Virus record (IMG/VR): IMGVR_UViG_3300030090_005878
Span: 1-32,335 of that record
Reading direction: 5' to 3' (one strand)
Source: a virus
DNA: 32,335 nt
Shown: positions 25,429-31,352 of the stretch, one piece after another
How positions within the stretch are numbered: position 1 is the stretch's first letter
Layout: each line of letters starts with the position of its first letter
Translations under genes and position numbers: made by a program
The notes under the pieces: generated by a model
Told to the model about the DNA's origin: nothing
The model's database searches: none
Seen by the model: the letters and a program-made list of their open reading frames with translations, nothing else

Positions 25429-25685
25429 TTTCTTTCCTTTGTTCTGTCGCAACCGGAGCACCGTGATTATGAAACGTTTTACTCAACTAAAAGTAAGAGG
25501 GGTTAAGGTCCTCCGGTCACTTTGTTTATACGGTTTCTATATAACCGTTACTGTGATTTGTAGAACGATGGTAAACGAAAAATAAAACAAAAGCAAATTT
25601 ATTTTTTAGCCTATAAAACACTTGACCTATATCTTTAAAAGAGATACACTTCCCATACAAACCATTTAATAGAGAGAGTATAATT
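25429..25685. promoter_or_regulatory. Divergent control region between replication and early operons
   Basis: 257 bp without a convincing gene separates the leftward replication operon from the rightward small-gene operon. It contains an ACGGTT-N7-AACCGT inverted repeat (25530-25548) that could be an operator, an AT-rich stretch (25570-25620) and a rightward promoter. A leftward promoter must also lie here, but no good -35/-10 pair was found on the minus strand. Confidence 0.6.
25622..25650 (+). promoter_or_regulatory. Predicted sigma70-type promoter for the early operon
   Basis: TTGACC (25622-25627, 5 of 6) and TACACT (25645-25650, 4 of 6) are separated by 17 bases, 35 bases before the first ATG of the operon. 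AT-rich DNA lies upstream. Confidence 0.6.
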
Positions 25686-26003
25686 ATGGAAAATAACGAA
25701 ATAAGGGCGACCGACCTAAACGACTTGGTAAACCAACTAAGTAATGAGCAAATTGTTTATCTTTTGAGCATTATTTTTAATAACCGGCCCACCGAAATCT
25801 TTGTGGGGAGGTTCCCTAAAGACATGCAACGCTGTTTAGACCTAGACAGCGACCTTCCTGTGAATCTAAACGGAAACATGCTTCAAATCAACACCGAGTT
25901 TTCTTTTGTTGACGAAGAAATACCTTGGGTCGAAGAAGAAAACGAAAAACGCGCCGCGTTGAAAACAAATGTCACGGACATTCGCGCGGGGGAGTGGGAA
26001 TAA
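25686..26003 (+). CDS. Early-operon hypothetical protein
   Basis: 105 residues, first gene after the predicted promoter. It is acidic, with helical segments (LNDLVNQLSNEQIVYLLSII) and an Asp/Glu-rich C-terminal half (FSFVDEEIPWVEEENEKRAA). No membrane segment and no recognised domain. Its TAA overlaps the next ATG as TAATG. Acidic small early proteins can be DNA mimics or host-enzyme inhibitors, but nothing specific is visible here. Confidence 0.65.
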   Translation: MENNEIRATDLNDLVNQLSNEQIVYLLSIIFNNRPTEIFVGRFPKDMQRCLDLDSDLPVNLNGNMLQINTEFSFVDEEIPWVEEENEKRAALKTNVTDIRAGEWE

Positions 26004-26266
26004 TGAGCAAAACAAGCGACTTACACATAAATAACGAGCAACAAGTCTTTGCAGGGGGCGAGTATTTTAGTGCCGCGCACAAGGCTTTGGACGAGTTTCT
26101 TATTGAGTGCGAGAACCGCCCTTTCACAAGAGACGACTTAGCGAAAATACACCGACTGCAAATGATGCCGGGAGCCTACCACGAGAGGTACGGAAAAAGG
26201 CTTTCCGCTCAAGAAGAATCCTGGTTAAAGCAGTTTGATGCAATACATCCTTTGGAGATGGTCTGA
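26003..26266 (+). CDS. Early-operon hypothetical protein
   Basis: 87 residues from ATG 26003, chosen for the TAATG overlap and the GGGGGAG upstream; a start at 25925 would be inside the previous gene. Mostly helical and charged (EYFSAAHKALDEFLIECENR, FTRDDLAKIHRLQMMPGAYH, SAQEESWLKQFDAI). I do not recognise a family. Coupled to the next gene through TGATG. Confidence 0.6.
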   Translation: MSKTSDLHINNEQQVFAGGEYFSAAHKALDEFLIECENRPFTRDDLAKIHRLQMMPGAYHERYGKRLSAQEESWLKQFDAIHPLEMV

Positions 26267-26454
26267 TGAGTAACGACTACTACGATTACGTCATGGAACT
26301 GATCTATCAAGACATAGACGATGAAGACGAGAAAGGTTTATTGGACGAGAAAATAAATACCTTGGCCAAGGAACATAGCCTTCATGCAGACGATGACCGA
26401 GACGATATTAAAGTAAAGATCGCCGAGGAGCGTGTTCAGGAGAGTTTTCAATGA
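26266..26454 (+). CDS. Small acidic early protein
   Basis: 62 residues, strongly acidic (about one third Asp/Glu; YDYVMELIYQDIDDEDEKG, HADDDRDDIKVKIAEE), predicted helical, no membrane segment. It starts at a TGATG overlap and ends overlapping the next ATG. No recognised family. The charge pattern would be compatible with a nucleic-acid mimic or a binding partner of a basic protein, as speculation. Confidence 0.55.
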   Translation: MSNDYYDYVMELIYQDIDDEDEKGLLDEKINTLAKEHSLHADDDRDDIKVKIAEERVQESFQ

Positions 26455-26633
26455 TGAGAGTAAGAAACAAAGAACACCAGTCCCTTGGACTTAAAGAACT
26501 TAAAGCGTTGGCCTACGATTACCCCAATGACGCTAAACTGGGGAAAAAAGTTAGGAAACTTATCCAGGAGGTCGAGAAAAATTCTTATCAGCGCCCCGAG
26601 AACACCTACCCAACCCCAACGACGGGAGGGTAG
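26451..26633 (+). CDS. Small basic early protein
   Basis: 60 residues (59 if the second ATG at 26454 is used). Basic and helical (GLKELKALAYDYPNDAKLGK, KVRKLIQEVEK), with a Pro/Thr-rich tail. It follows the acidic 62-residue protein with a short overlap, so the two could form a charge-complementary pair. No family recognised. Confidence 0.5.
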   Translation: MMRVRNKEHQSLGLKELKALAYDYPNDAKLGKKVRKLIQEVEKNSYQRPENTYPTPTTGG

Positions 26634-26634
26634 T

Positions 26635-26910
26635 GTGTACGGTAAAACGCGATTAAAGGACTGGACCCGCTACCTTGAGGAAACGGACCAATCCGCGCTT
26701 TTAGCGGACGGCTTTGAAGAGGCTTTTATAGGTATGTCTTTGGAGTGGGGACCACCGAGGGCGGTCTATAGTTATGACAAGTGCATTGAGATACTGGAAA
26801 GAGACATGGAATGCAATTACGAGGACGCCGTGGAGTATATGGAATTTAATGTGACCGGGGCCTATGTGGGCGAACAAACCCCGGTGTTTACGAGAGAGGA
26901 AACAAAGTGA
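26635..26910 (+). CDS. Conserved phage protein (DGFEEAFIG ... YVGEQTPVF family), GTG start
   Basis: 91 residues from GTG 26635, one base after the previous stop and four bases after GGGAGGG. An in-frame ATG at 26485 lies inside the previous gene and is rejected. The core DGFEEAFIGMSLEWGPPRAV, YDKCIEILERD, CNYEDAVEYMEFNVTGAYVG and TPVFTRE belongs to a small phage family that I recognise by pattern, with no known function. It occurs widely in early regions of unrelated phages, suggesting a generally useful role. Confidence 0.7.
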   Translation: MYGKTRLKDWTRYLEETDQSALLADGFEEAFIGMSLEWGPPRAVYSYDKCIEILERDMECNYEDAVEYMEFNVTGAYVGEQTPVFTREETK

Positions 26911-27188
26911 CAATGGAAGAAAGAATAATAGGGCTTAGGAAAAGGGCCCGACAACAAAAACAGGCGTCGAAGACCGTGCCTCAAGCGATAAAGGACTTGG
27001 AAGAACTTGGGTTTTCCGAAGAAGCCGCCATAAAAGCGTTGTCTAAAATTATAGGGGTAAGAAAAGAGTGCGTCTCTAATTTTTTAAATCGATCAAGTTT
27101 GCCAAGAGGCAACTACAAAAAAACATTGGAAAAACTACAGGAGTTTTCTACGGTTTATGTTAAAACCGGGGGTTTCTTTGATGATTAA
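26907..27188 (+). CDS. HTH-like small protein, candidate regulator
   Basis: 93 residues from GTG 26907, which forms a GTGA overlap and sits about eight bases after GAGAGGA; ATG 26913 is the alternative. The first third is basic (RIIGLRKRARQQKQASK). Residues about 33-80 (LGFSEEAAIKALSKIIGVRK, then ECVSNFLNRSSLPRGNYKKT) read like a Cro/Xre-type helix-turn-helix, with an IGV turn and a recognition helix ending in FLN. It could regulate the early operon or the divergent region. Assignment is by eye and moderate at best. Confidence 0.55.
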   Translation: MTMEERIIGLRKRARQQKQASKTVPQAIKDLEELGFSEEAAIKALSKIIGVRKECVSNFLNRSSLPRGNYKKTLEKLQEFSTVYVKTGGFFDD

Positions 27189-27393
27189 GATAAAAAACTG
27201 GCAACGCATGAACCCAACCCGACCTTTTGTTGAGGGGGTGCATATCAAACGCTACGACCCGGAGTTTATAAAATGGTTTGACGAACACCAAGGCGATTTT
27301 GCCGATTGGTTTGTTAATAAGGTCAAAAGAGGCGATACGCACTGCACCGCCGTTGCGGTCGGGGAATGGGAAAAGGCCGGAGGTGGTCAATGA
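27181..27393 (+). CDS. Early-operon hypothetical protein
   Basis: 70 residues from ATG 27181, which makes an eight-base ATGATTAA overlap with the previous stop; an in-frame start at 27157 is less likely. Aromatic and charged (NWQRMNPTRPFVEGVHIKRY, PEFIKWFDEHQGDFADWFVN), with one cysteine. No recognised family. It overlaps the helicase start by four bases (ATGA), so it may be a helicase partner; that is position-based inference. Confidence 0.55.
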   Translation: MIKIKNWQRMNPTRPFVEGVHIKRYDPEFIKWFDEHQGDFADWFVNKVKRGDTHCTAVAVGEWEKAGGGQ

Positions 27394-28847
27394 ATATCGC
27401 AGAATATCCTTTTAAAACAACACCTTACGAGCACCAACTGAAAAGCTTACAGCGGTCTTTGCACCGCCAGGAGTATGCGTACTTTCTGGAAATGGGTTTG
27501 GGCAAGTCCAAAGTGTTGTTGGACAATGCGGCGATTTTGTTTGATGAAGGCAAGATCGATGCGTTGGTGGTGGTCACGCCGAAGGGGAATTTGAGGAACT
27601 GGGATAAGTTGGAGATCCCGAGGCACTTGCCGGAGCATATTGAACGCAAAGTGTTGGTGTGGCAACCCAATCACACGAGAGCATGGCGCGAGGCTTATGA
27701 TGAGATGGTCAAGGACGATTCGCACGGACGACTGAACATTTTGACGATTAATGTGGAAGCGTTTTCCACGAAGAAAGGTTGTGTGTTCGTGGAAAATTTT
27801 CTCAATGTGCACCATTGTATGATGGCGGTCGATGAATCGACACTGATTAAGAATCCCAAAGCACAGCGGACCAAGAACTTGTTGAAACTCTCTACTCTGC
27901 CGCGCTATAAGCGGATTCTGACCGGCTTTCCGGTGACGAAAGCGCCGTTGGATTTGTTTTCACAGTGCGCTTTTCTGAGTCCCAATCTTTTAGGGTTCTC
28001 TAGTTATTACGCGTTTCGCGCCAGGTATGCTGTGATTAAACAGCGACAACTGGGACGCGGACGAAGTTTTCAGGAAATCGTGGATTTTCAACGCCTGGAC
28101 GAGTTGCAGGGTGCGCTGAGTGATTTTTCCGTGCGCTACACCAAGGACGAGTGTCTGGATTTACCGGAAAAAGTTTATATGCGCCGAGAAATCGAGATGA
28201 CGCAAGAGCAAAAAGACGCCTATCACACCATGAAAAAGGAAGCCTTGATGATTATCGAGGACAATTTGTTCAGTACGCAAAGTGTGCTAACGCAGTTGAT
28301 GAGACTGCAACAAGTGGTGGCAGGGAGTTTACGGGACGGTGACGGCAATACGGTGGTTCTGAAGAACAATCGGGTGAAAGAAGTGCTCTCTTTATTGGAG
28401 GAAACGCGGGGCAAGGTGATTATCTTTGCGGTGTTTCAGACCGATATTGAGGAACTGGAACAGGCGATTGGCGAGAAGTACGGGGTGGAGAGTGTGGCCT
28501 CGTTTTACGGACTGACTTCGGTGAGTCGGCGTGAGAAGGTGTTGGACGATTTTCAAGACGAGGACAGCGAACTGCGGTTCTTTGTGTCCAATCCGCACAC
28601 CGGGGGCCGTGGACTTACATTGACCGCGGCGGATACGATGATCTTTTACTCCAACAGCTATGATTTGGAATTGAGGTTACAAGCCGAGGACCGTATTCAC
28701 CGGATCGGACAGGCCAACCGCTGTACTTATGTGGATTTAGTGGTGCCAGGGACCGTGGACGAGAAGATATTGGAGTCATTGCGCAAGAAAGTGAAGATCA
28801 GTAATGAGGTTTTAGGCGAGGTCAAGGAGTGGTTGCACGATGACTAA
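27390..28847 (+). CDS. SNF2-like superfamily 2 helicase/translocase
   Basis: 485 residues from ATG 27390, with GGAGG upstream and an ATGA overlap. SF2 motifs in order: a Q-type start PYEHQ (Gln16), I MGLGKSK (Lys39), II VDES (Asp148-Glu149-Ser150, instead of DEAH), III LTGFPVTKAP, V HTGGRGLTL and VI QAEDRIHRIGQ (431-441). SNF2-type proteins translocate on double-stranded DNA and remodel protein-DNA complexes rather than unwinding. Phage members are linked to replication start, recombination or displacement of bound host proteins. From about 27450 onward the gene is visibly richer in G/C-ending codons (TTG, GTG, GCG) than its neighbours, suggesting separate ancestry. Confidence 0.9.
   Translation: MNIAEYPFKTTPYEHQLKSLQRSLHRQEYAYFLEMGLGKSKVLLDNAAILFDEGKIDALVVVTPKGNLRNWDKLEIPRHLPEHIERKVLVWQPNHTRAWREAYDEMVKDDSHGRLNILTINVEAFSTKKGCVFVENFLNVHHCMMAVDESTLIKNPKAQRTKNLLKLSTLPRYKRILTGFPVTKAPLDLFSQCAFLSPNLLGFSSYYAFRARYAVIKQRQLGRGRSFQEIVDFQRLDELQGALSDFSVRYTKDECLDLPEKVYMRREIEMTQEQKDAYHTMKKEALMIIEDNLFSTQSVLTQLMRLQQVVAGSLRDGDGNTVVLKNNRVKEVLSLLEETRGKVIIFAVFQTDIEELEQAIGEKYGVESVASFYGLTSVSRREKVLDDFQDEDSELRFFVSNPHTGGRGLTLTAADTMIFYSNSYDLELRLQAEDRIHRIGQANRCTYVDLVVPGTVDEKILESLRKKVKISNEVLGEVKEWLHDD
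28747..28760 (+). repeat. Diverged copy of the CGGGGACCRYGGAC repeat
   Basis: CAGGGACCGTGGAC matches the consensus at 13 of 14 positions, inside the SNF2-like gene. Confidence 0.45.
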
Positions 28848-29094
28848 GAAGGATATGGTCAACCACCCACCGCACTATAAGCAAGGTGGAATGGAAGTGA
28901 TCGATGTTATTGAGATAGCGACCAGTGGAGAGCGAACCGGGGACCGGGGCTTTATCGGCTACTTGCTCGGGAACATCTTGAAGTATCTTTTGAGATTCAG
29001 GCATAAGGGAAAACCAATCGAGGACTTAAAAAAGGCTCGGTGGTACTTGGATAAACTGATAGTCGTTGTTTCAGAGAAGAAAACAAACAAATGA
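28840..29094 (+). CDS. DUF3310 family protein
   Basis: 84 residues, starting with an eight-base ATGACTAA overlap with the helicase stop. The family signature is clear: VNHPPHYKQGGMEVIDVIE at the start, then GYLLGNILKYLLRFRHKGKP and EDLKKARWYLDKLI. DUF3310 proteins are small and common in phages, and are often labelled nucleotide-kinase-like, but I know of no firm biochemical role. The segment ERTGDRG at about residues 31-37 is encoded by a GGACCGG mini-repeat and looks like a small insertion in the usual spacing. Confidence 0.88.
   Translation: MTKKDMVNHPPHYKQGGMEVIDVIEIATSGERTGDRGFIGYLLGNILKYLLRFRHKGKPIEDLKKARWYLDKLIVVVSEKKTNK
28938..28949 (+). repeat. GGACCGG heptamer pair in the DUF3310 gene
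   Basis: CGGGGACCGGGG is identical to 13269-13280 in the giant virion gene. Here it encodes residues that appear to lengthen a loop of DUF3310. Confidence 0.6.
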
Positions 29095-29165
29095 GCCGAG
29101 AAGAGATGTTTGCGCGTTTAGGAACGGCTCAGGTTGAACCGGGGGAGGGGGCTTCCCCGGTTTAA
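29091..29165 (+). CDS. Possible 24-residue peptide at the operon end
   Basis: ATG 29091 overlaps the DUF3310 stop as ATGA and opens a frame encoding MSREEMFARLGTAQVEPGEG plus four residues. No clear ribosome-binding site was seen, and its last codons lie within the terminator-like hairpin. It may be a chance frame; the coupling overlap is the only support. Confidence 0.25.
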   Translation: MSREEMFARLGTAQVEPGEGASPV

Positions 29166-29168
29166 TTG
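29137..29168 (+). terminator. GC-rich terminator-like hairpin at the end of the early operon
   Basis: Arms AACCGGGG (29137-29144) and CCCCGGTT (29155-29162) form a perfect 8-bp stem with a 10-nt loop, followed by TTTAATT. The U-tract is short, so termination may be weak or need a factor. Position right after the last operon gene supports the call. Confidence 0.6.
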
Positions 29169-29174
29169 GCAAAA

Positions 29175-29486
29175 ATGTTAGATGAAGACGAGTCCGTCTA
29201 ACTAACATATAATATAATACTCAAAACCCTATATACCCTGCTTTTCATCAAAACATTATATCTTAGATGGATTTTTGAGTTTTTCAGAGAAAAAGACTAT
29301 CAGGCGCACTCAGTATTTTTCGTCTAACACGAAGTATTTTGCCCCAAATATAGCCCCTATAAGGGTTTCAATGTTATATGGGCCGTCTAATGTTCATCTA
29401 ATAATCTAAGGAAAATAGGGTGTTTTTGCGCATTTGCCACAGTAAAAACAAAGGATTTTTATGGGACAGGTTTTATGGTCTAACAT
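29175..29486. repeat. Iteron-like repeats, consensus [CG][AG]TCTAA[CT]A
   Basis: Copies: CATCTAACAT (29184-29175, minus), CGTCTAACTA (29195-29204), CCATCTAAGA (29270-29261, minus), CGTCTAACAC (29321-29330), CGTCTAATGT (29384-29393), CATCTAATAA (29395-29404), AATCTAAGGA (29403-29412) and GGTCTAACAT (29477-29486). Chance would give one or two TCTAA pentamers in 400 bp of this composition. The first two copies form an inverted pair around a small GACG-AGTC-CGTC hairpin. Confidence 0.65.
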
Positions 29487-29548
29487 TTTTCCCCTTGTTT
29501 TATAAGGGTTTCAGCGTATAAGACTGCTCTTATGGGGTTTACTGTGGC
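29436..29548. repeat. 11-bp inverted repeat flanking the terminase leader
   Basis: GCCACAGTAAA (29436-29446) and TTTACTGTGGC (29538-29548) are perfect inverted copies, 91 bp apart. The right arm ends 24 bp before ATG 29573. The spacer holds an iteron copy, a TATAAGGGTTTCA copy and the possible terminase promoter. Confidence 0.75.
29495..29522 (+). promoter_or_regulatory. Possible promoter for terminase small subunit
   Basis: TTGTTT (29495-29500) and TATAAG (29517-29522) are 16 bases apart, upstream of the terminase start. The -10 is good (5 of 6) and the -35 weak. Some promoter is expected because the upstream operon appears terminated at 29165. Confidence 0.3.
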
Positions 29549-29572
29549 TATTTTTTCCGTAAAATCGTGTCT

Positions 29573-30076
29573 ATGAATGCAGTTTCTGGCAACCCTACAG
29601 GGAACAACAAAAAGCACCTCACGGACAAGCAAAAAAGGTTTGCGAGGGCCTTGGTTTATAATGACGGCACAAAAACAAAGACGGAATGCGCTATCGAGGC
29701 GGGGTATGGTAAATCAAGCGCACATGTTCGAGCTTCGGAGCTAACCAACCCTAGAAAATTCCCTTTAGTTGTTAGGTATATACAAGAGCTCGAGTCCGAA
29801 CTACAACAAAAGTTCGATGTCACCTTTAACAGACACATAAGGAAACTAGCAGAAATCAGAGACCAGGCTATCGATAAAGGCAACCTAACCGCCGCCGTTT
29901 CTGCTGAGGTGCAACGAGGCCGTGCTGCCGGACTCTATGTGGAGAGAAAAGAAATAAGAACAGGAACGCTTGAGTCCTTGTCTGAAAAAGAGATTAAACA
30001 GAAGATTGACGCACTACTCGCTGACTATCAGCCTTTGCTTGAGGCCGAGGACGCTGTGTTTGAGGAAATAGAATGA
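29573..30076 (+). CDS. terS: Terminase small subunit
   Basis: 167 residues from ATG 29573; GTG 29567 is an equally coupled alternative two codons upstream, and neither has a strong ribosome-binding site. The N-terminal third is the Terminase_2-type DNA-recognition region: LTDKQKRFARALVYNDGTKT, KTECAIEAGYGKSSAHVRAS, and ELTNPRKFPLVVRYIQELES. A helical oligomerisation region follows (FNRHIRKLAEIRDQAIDKGN, TAAVSAEVQRGRAAGLYVER), then an acidic C-terminus (LLEAEDAVFEEIE) that could contact the large subunit. It selects phage DNA for packaging. The large subunit does not follow it; the next larger genes run the other way. Confidence 0.88.
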   Translation: MNAVSGNPTGNNKKHLTDKQKRFARALVYNDGTKTKTECAIEAGYGKSSAHVRASELTNPRKFPLVVRYIQELESELQQKFDVTFNRHIRKLAEIRDQAIDKGNLTAAVSAEVQRGRAAGLYVERKEIRTGTLESLSEKEIKQKIDALLADYQPLLEAEDAVFEEIE

Positions 30077-30234
30077 TTCTTTATACAGAAGAACAATTAC
30101 AGGACTGTTATAAAATATACTGTAGTCACCAAAGCCAACAGGACTTACCTTTTATGAAACTTGCTGATTTTAGAAGAATGTTTGAGACTATTATGGAAAA
30201 TCTGTACGAGTACAAGCAACTGAAAGAAAACTAA
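30073..30234 (+). CDS. 53-residue conserved small protein coupled to terS
   Basis: 53 residues, starting with an ATGA overlap to the terminase stop. Pattern ILYTEEQLQDCYKIYCSHQS, then LPFMKLADFRRMFETIMENL, is helical and matches small proteins I recall near marine-phage terminase or structural genes. Two cysteines at 12 and 17. The stop codon overlaps the convergent gene's stop by three bases. Function unknown; a packaging accessory is possible from position. Confidence 0.65.
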   Translation: MILYTEEQLQDCYKIYCSHQSQQDLPFMKLADFRRMFETIMENLYEYKQLKEN

Positions 30235-30434
30235 AGCCCTGGTACTCGCCATTCCCACTCCTCTTCCTCTGTTTTTCTCCAACCTCTGTTAATAAGCTCG
30301 TTGGAAACCCTTAAAACTTCGTTCATATCTTCGGGGGGATTCTTTTTTAGCTGCTCGTAAGCTCTGAGAAGTTCGACATCGGTTAGTTCTATTAATTCAA
30401 CATGAGGATATAAGATCTCGTTTAGACTGTTCAT
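30231..30434 (-). CDS. Small hypothetical protein, last gene of the right-hand minus cluster
   Basis: 67 residues, helical and acidic (VELIELTDVELLRAYEQLKK, MNEVLRVSNELINRGWRKTE), ending Trp-rich (EEEWEWRVPGL). The EL-x-x-RAYEQL and ELI-x-RGW pattern looks like a small two-helix phage protein. It starts by a one-base TAATG overlap with the preceding gene. No family recognised. Convergent with the terS operon with no visible terminator between. Confidence 0.6.
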   Translation of the reverse strand: MNSLNEILYPHVELIELTDVELLRAYEQLKKNPPEDMNEVLRVSNELINRGWRKTEEEEWEWRVPGL

Positions 30435-30742
30435 TAGTTTTTGACGCCCATAACTTCTTGAGCATACTTCTTAAACTCAGGAGTCATGCCTGTAGCTTCT
30501 TCAACAACCTTTTTTTCATCGTATTCCTCCCAAGTGAACGATAGGCCCAAAGAATCTTGTATCTTGTTCACTATTCTTGGGTGGCTGTCTGCGGGACAAT
30601 CAATACACAAACGGTAGCTTTTCTTTGCGCCTTTGATACCTATTCTTAAAAAAGGTAGTAGGTCGTGTAGTTGGTTTTGGTTTATGGCGGTCATTAGGTC
30701 TTTCGCCTGGTCTAGTTCCAAATGGGTTCTGTACCTAATCAT
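30434..30742 (-). CDS. Hypothetical protein of the right-hand minus cluster
   Basis: 102 residues, soluble. N-terminal region MIRYRTHLELDQAKDLMTAI, then a beta-like segment (SYRLCIDCPADSHPRIVNKI) and a basic-to-acidic tail (EEYDEKKVVEEATGMTPEFK). Cysteines at about 46 and 49 form a lone CxxC, insufficient for a zinc site on their own. Start overlaps the previous stop as ATGA. No known family recognised. Confidence 0.6.
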   Translation of the reverse strand: MIRYRTHLELDQAKDLMTAINQNQLHDLLPFLRIGIKGAKKSYRLCIDCPADSHPRIVNKIQDSLGLSFTWEEYDEKKVVEEATGMTPEFKKYAQEVMGVKN

Positions 30743-30924
30743 CTCGTTTTTTCCATTTTCCTTATAGCCGCCCCTGCTCGTTTCTTTGCTTGCTTAAGGT
30801 CGTTTGTCCCTAACTTGACTCCATGCCCTTTTGAGTCAATCGCTACCCACTCGTTTTTTCTACCTTCTTGCCTTAATCGGTAGGTGCCTCTCACTTTGAA
30901 GTCTTTTTCTTTGCCACTAACCAT
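30739..30924 (-). CDS. Small basic protein with beta-rich core
   Basis: 61 residues from ATG 30924, chosen because GGAGGA lies just upstream and it gives the eight-base ATGGTTAG overlap with the previous stop. A longer in-frame start at 30951 exists. Sequence KDFKVRGTYRLRQEGRKNEW, VAIDSKGHGVKLGTNDLKQA is strand-rich, then a basic helix (KKRAGAAIRKMEKTR) ends it. The strong positive charge suggests nucleic-acid binding. No family recognised. Confidence 0.6.
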   Translation of the reverse strand: MVSGKEKDFKVRGTYRLRQEGRKNEWVAIDSKGHGVKLGTNDLKQAKKRAGAAIRKMEKTR

Positions 30925-31156
30925 TACTTTCCTCCTTCCGTGTTTTCTCAAATTTATCGACTACAAACTGGTGGTTTTTTCTGAAGTAGGAAAAAATGTT
31001 TTTGTATTCTTTTTGCCCGTGTTCCCTTCTCTCTTTACAGTTTGCGTCATACATATCCCTTACAAACATTTTGAAACTAGGGTCATTATATTGTGTGGGC
31101 CTTTTAGGGAATAGTTCTCGTTGTTCCCATTCTTGCTTTCGCCATATTTTAGTCAT
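30917..31156 (-). CDS. Small basic, aromatic hypothetical protein
   Basis: 79 residues from ATG 31156, with GGAGAGAG upstream and an eight-base ATGACTAA overlap; an upstream in-frame ATG at 31237 lies inside the previous gene. Rich in Lys/Arg and aromatics (TKIWRKQEWEQRELFPKRPT, FKMFVRDMYDANCKERREHG, YKNIFSYFRKNHQFVVDKFE). No membrane segment or recognised motif. Confidence 0.6.
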   Translation of the reverse strand: MTKIWRKQEWEQRELFPKRPTQYNDPSFKMFVRDMYDANCKERREHGQKEYKNIFSYFRKNHQFVVDKFEKTRKEESNG

Positions 31157-31352
31157 TGCTCTCTCCGTTAATAAAAATCTCATTAAATGATTGCTCAAAC
31201 TTCTCCGTTTGTCCAGTAAATCGTTGTTTTGAATCACTTTCTTTTGCGTATAAGCCGTCTATGTCTCCCGCATACCCGTCACACAAATAAAGACTGTTTT
31301 CCTCTTCGTTCGGACAGTTTCCTCCACAATACCTACAAACTATGTTCTTCAT
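31149..31352 (-). CDS. Small Cys-cluster protein, possible zinc binder
   Basis: 67 residues. The N-terminus carries four cysteines (Cys6, Cys9, Cys13, Cys24; CRYCGGNCPNEEENSLYLCD), which could form one zinc site or a treble-clef-like knuckle. The rest is acidic and polar with no clear fold (YAGDIDGLYAKESDSKQRFT). It starts with an ATGA overlap. Zinc binding is inferred from spacing; no specific family is recognised. Confidence 0.6.
   Translation of the reverse strand: MKNIVCRYCGGNCPNEEENSLYLCDGYAGDIDGLYAKESDSKQRFTGQTEKFEQSFNEIFINGESND

Larger units (their letters stand above)
29166..29572. other. Repeat-rich noncoding region upstream of terminase small subunit
   Basis: About 400 bp with no credible gene, the longest such gap in the window. 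It is AT-rich and contains: at least eight TCTAA-centred motifs in both orientations; two copies of TATAAGGGTTTCA (29358-29370 and 29501-29513); an 11-bp inverted repeat; two overlapping TATAAT boxes (29208-29218); and small hairpins (CCCT-ATA-AGGG at 29355-29365; CCCTT-N7-AAGGG near 29492-29508). Candidate roles are a replication origin, a packaging site read by the adjacent terminase small subunit, or a regulator-binding region. No tRNA was seen. Confidence 0.75.

Noticed and set aside
25469-25585. Short plus-strand frame in the divergent control region
   Set aside because: It runs through the palindrome, has no ribosome-binding site, precedes the predicted promoter, and its protein has no recognisable pattern.
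29175-29205. Hammerhead-ribozyme-like string (GATGAAGACGAGTCCGTC)
   Set aside because: The order of conserved CUGANGA, stem II and GAAA elements does not match on either strand; better explained as an inverted iteron pair with a small hairpin.
29166-29218. TTGGCA and TATAAT as a promoter
   Set aside because: TTGGCA (29166-29171) is 36 bases from the nearest TATAAT, far outside usable spacing, and no other -35 fits.
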